Assembly: GCF_027942295.1 (NCBI RefSeq)
Contig: NZ_CP101416.1
Location: 1,962,001 to 2,026,000, forward strand
Length of the DNA: 64,000 nt
Source of the DNA: Pseudanabaena sp. Chao 1811
Lineage (GTDB): Bacteria; Cyanobacteriota; Cyanobacteriia; Pseudanabaenales; Pseudanabaenaceae
Direction of reading: 5' to 3'
A program made the translations under genes and the position numbers. Each line of letters starts with the position of its first letter. The first letter of the stretch is position 1. This document shows, piece after piece, positions 63,705-64,000 of the stretch. The notes under the pieces were generated by a model. That model did no database searches and was not told the DNA's origin. It was given only the letters and a program-made list of their open reading frames with translations.

Positions 63705-64000
63705 TTGGATAACAAGGATCTGCTTAATATTCTGCTCAGTATGCTCAATATTTTTATTATGGGTGATGATATTACCTATAGCCCCATTATGGGCAATTCC
63801 CATTAGTGATATTCCTAACCCACGCAAGTTAAATGCTACTTGGGTGAGTGATGCGGCAAATATTCTCAGTGCGGAAACCGAATCTCACCTCAATCAGAGG
63901 ATTTCGCAACTAGAGTCGCGCAATGGTTCCGAGCTAGCAGTAGTAACGGTTCCTGACACCATTCCCCTACCGAGTCCTAAAGCCTATGCCACAGAACTAT
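63694..64000 (+). CDS. TPM-domain protein (Psb32-like), 3' truncated by the window
   Basis: 102 residues visible from the ATG at 63694, continuing past the edge. A signal peptide/anchor (WITRICLIFCSVCSIFLLWV ... APLWA) is followed by the TPM domain start: IPNPRKLNATWVSDAANILS, ETESHLNQRISQLESRNGSE and LAVVTVPDTIPLPSPKAYA. TPM proteins in thylakoids and membranes include Psb32, which helps protect or repair photosystem II. Overlaps the upstream gene by 11 bp, so the two may be coupled. Confidence 0.88.
   Translation, partial: MKVNWITRICLIFCSVCSIFLLWVMILPIAPLWAIPISDIPNPRKLNATWVSDAANILSAETESHLNQRISQLESRNGSELAVVTVPDTIPLPSPKAYATEL

Overview
The window is a piece of a cyanobacterial chromosome. 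The evidence is a PsbM gene, a geranylgeranyl reductase (ChlP), a plastid/cyanobacterial-type FtsH, TxlA- and LTO1-like thioredoxins, NtcA-type promoters, and a very high density of the HIP1 octamer GCGATCGC. Gene content and base composition would suit a Pseudanabaena-like filamentous strain, but the genus is an inference. I saw no rRNA, tRNA or CRISPR array.

Layout. 1-2.0 kb: 3' part of acnB. 2.1-7.7 kb: an accessory island with xisH-xisI, a small hydrophobic/winged-helix-like protein, and an overlapping caspase-NACHT NTPase. It contains no HIP1 octamer from about 2.9 to 7.5 kb and has related HIP1-rich repeats on both sides. This is the best candidate for a little-described conflict (antiphage/abortive) system. 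7.8-9.0 kb: two antibiotic-acetyltransferase-like genes (Vat/XAT type and AAC(3)-I type). 9.1-21.1 kb: housekeeping genes, with infB and lepA divergent, then pheA, ftsH, an S1-domain protein and psbM. 21.3-26.1 kb: a second accessory stretch with a Ser/Thr kinase-FGE protein that looks like a diversity-generating-retroelement target, a DUF6883 gene cut precisely by an IS630-family element, its DUF4926 partner, and a PD-(D/E)XK-like protein. 26.2-40.6 kb: chlP, a DUF255 protein, a large hybrid histidine kinase, an MFS transporter, a TxlA-like thioredoxin, a membrane-anchored class A beta-lactamase-like protein, a TrmJ-like methyltransferase, a DUF2236 protein and a Na+/H+ antiporter.

40.9-45.8 kb: an extracytoplasmic redox cluster. 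An ECF sigma factor and its anti-sigma factor are followed by a DAMK-repeat lipoprotein, a thioredoxin, CcdA, a cytochrome b561-type protein and a Tat-exported sulfite-oxidase-fold molybdoenzyme. 46.0-54.5 kb: a Nit1 (nitrilase) cluster: flavoprotein, Sll0783-like protein, nitrilase, DUF1348, radical SAM, GNAT, AIR-synthase-like, methyltransferase and glycosyltransferase. Two NtcA-type promoters with identical geometry (GTA-N8-TAC, 23 nt, TAN3T) precede its first two genes, so the cluster is probably switched on by nitrogen limitation. 54.7-64 kb: topA, a lumenal glutaredoxin-like protein, a GT4 glycosyltransferase, a NarL-type response regulator, a lipoxygenase, a protein with two degenerate cyclase domains, and the start of a TPM-domain protein.

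Intergenic regions carry many long perfect palindromes. Several share the same outer arms but have different cores, which looks like a family of mobile palindromic repeats; some also act as plausible terminators and some overlap stop codons.
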